DNA from: Methanothrix sp.
GTDB taxonomy: Archaea > Halobacteriota > Methanosarcinia > Methanotrichales > Methanotrichaceae
Reading direction: 5' to 3'
Assembly: GCA_003162615.1 (NCBI GenBank)
Contig: PMNG01000136.1
Location: 9,017-14,802 of the forward strand
Length of the DNA stretch: 5,786 nucleotides
The notes beneath the pieces are model-generated. The model was not told the DNA's origin. It made no database searches and saw nothing but the letters and a program-made list of their open reading frames with translations. This document shows, one piece after another, positions 5,680 to 5,786 of the stretch (the stretch's first letter is position 1; each line of letters starts with the position of its first letter). The position numbers and the translations under genes are program-made.

Positions 5680-5786
5680 ATTCTGATTGATAAAATTAAA
5701 CAGCTAAATAAGGAAAAACACCATGCTCAATTAGTATTTTAGATTGGATTATCGGCATAAATGCTGTCCCAGCTCCGATTACTAGT
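5680..5786. other. AT-rich end of window with no gene seen
   Basis: No supported coding frame, RNA gene or repeat was found. An ATG at 5761 is open to the window edge but covers only eight codons and has no ribosome site. Confidence 0.5.

Overview
The window looks like an accessory stretch of a mesophilic methanogenic archaeon, most likely Methanosarcinales (Methanothrix/Methanosarcina-like). This is inferred from gene content, not from a marker gene. The clues are the end of an archaeal winged-helix regulator, secreted proteins rich in N-X-S/T sequons, archaeal BRE/TATA-type promoter elements, good Shine-Dalgarno sites, and small SHOCT and DUF3892 protein relics of kinds common in methanogens.

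Layout. Positions 1-207 hold the C-terminal end of a winged-helix regulator on the plus strand. Positions 208-715 are degenerate: they contain a SHOCT-domain remnant on the minus strand and copies of a short direct repeat. An 83-residue secreted protein of unknown function lies on the minus strand (716-967). Divergent from it, at 1081-1380 on the plus strand, is a DUF3892-family gene broken by three +1 frame changes, each in or beside a short homopolymer run. A secreted 605-residue metallophosphoesterase with a full set of metal ligands follows on the plus strand (1607-3424). It converges with a secreted 521-residue serine beta-lactamase-like hydrolase on the minus strand (3840-5405). The 415-base gap between the two large genes holds an intrinsic-type terminator for the phosphoesterase, a 5' fragment of a group II intron (class IIC-like) lying directly after that terminator, and a strong hairpin that can terminate the hydrolase transcript. 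The last 380 bases are the upstream region of the hydrolase: a BRE/TATA-like promoter, an adjacent 12-bp palindrome and a leader of about 200 nt.

The intact genes share a theme: all three complete products carry N-terminal signal sequences and many glycosylation sequons, so they should act outside the membrane. Nothing shows that they form one operon or pathway. The rest of the window records decay and past mobile-element activity: two broken small genes and one truncated retroelement. I found no CRISPR array, tRNA, rRNA or complete transposon. The most rewarding items are the intron relic placed behind a terminator and the triple-frameshifted DUF3892 gene.
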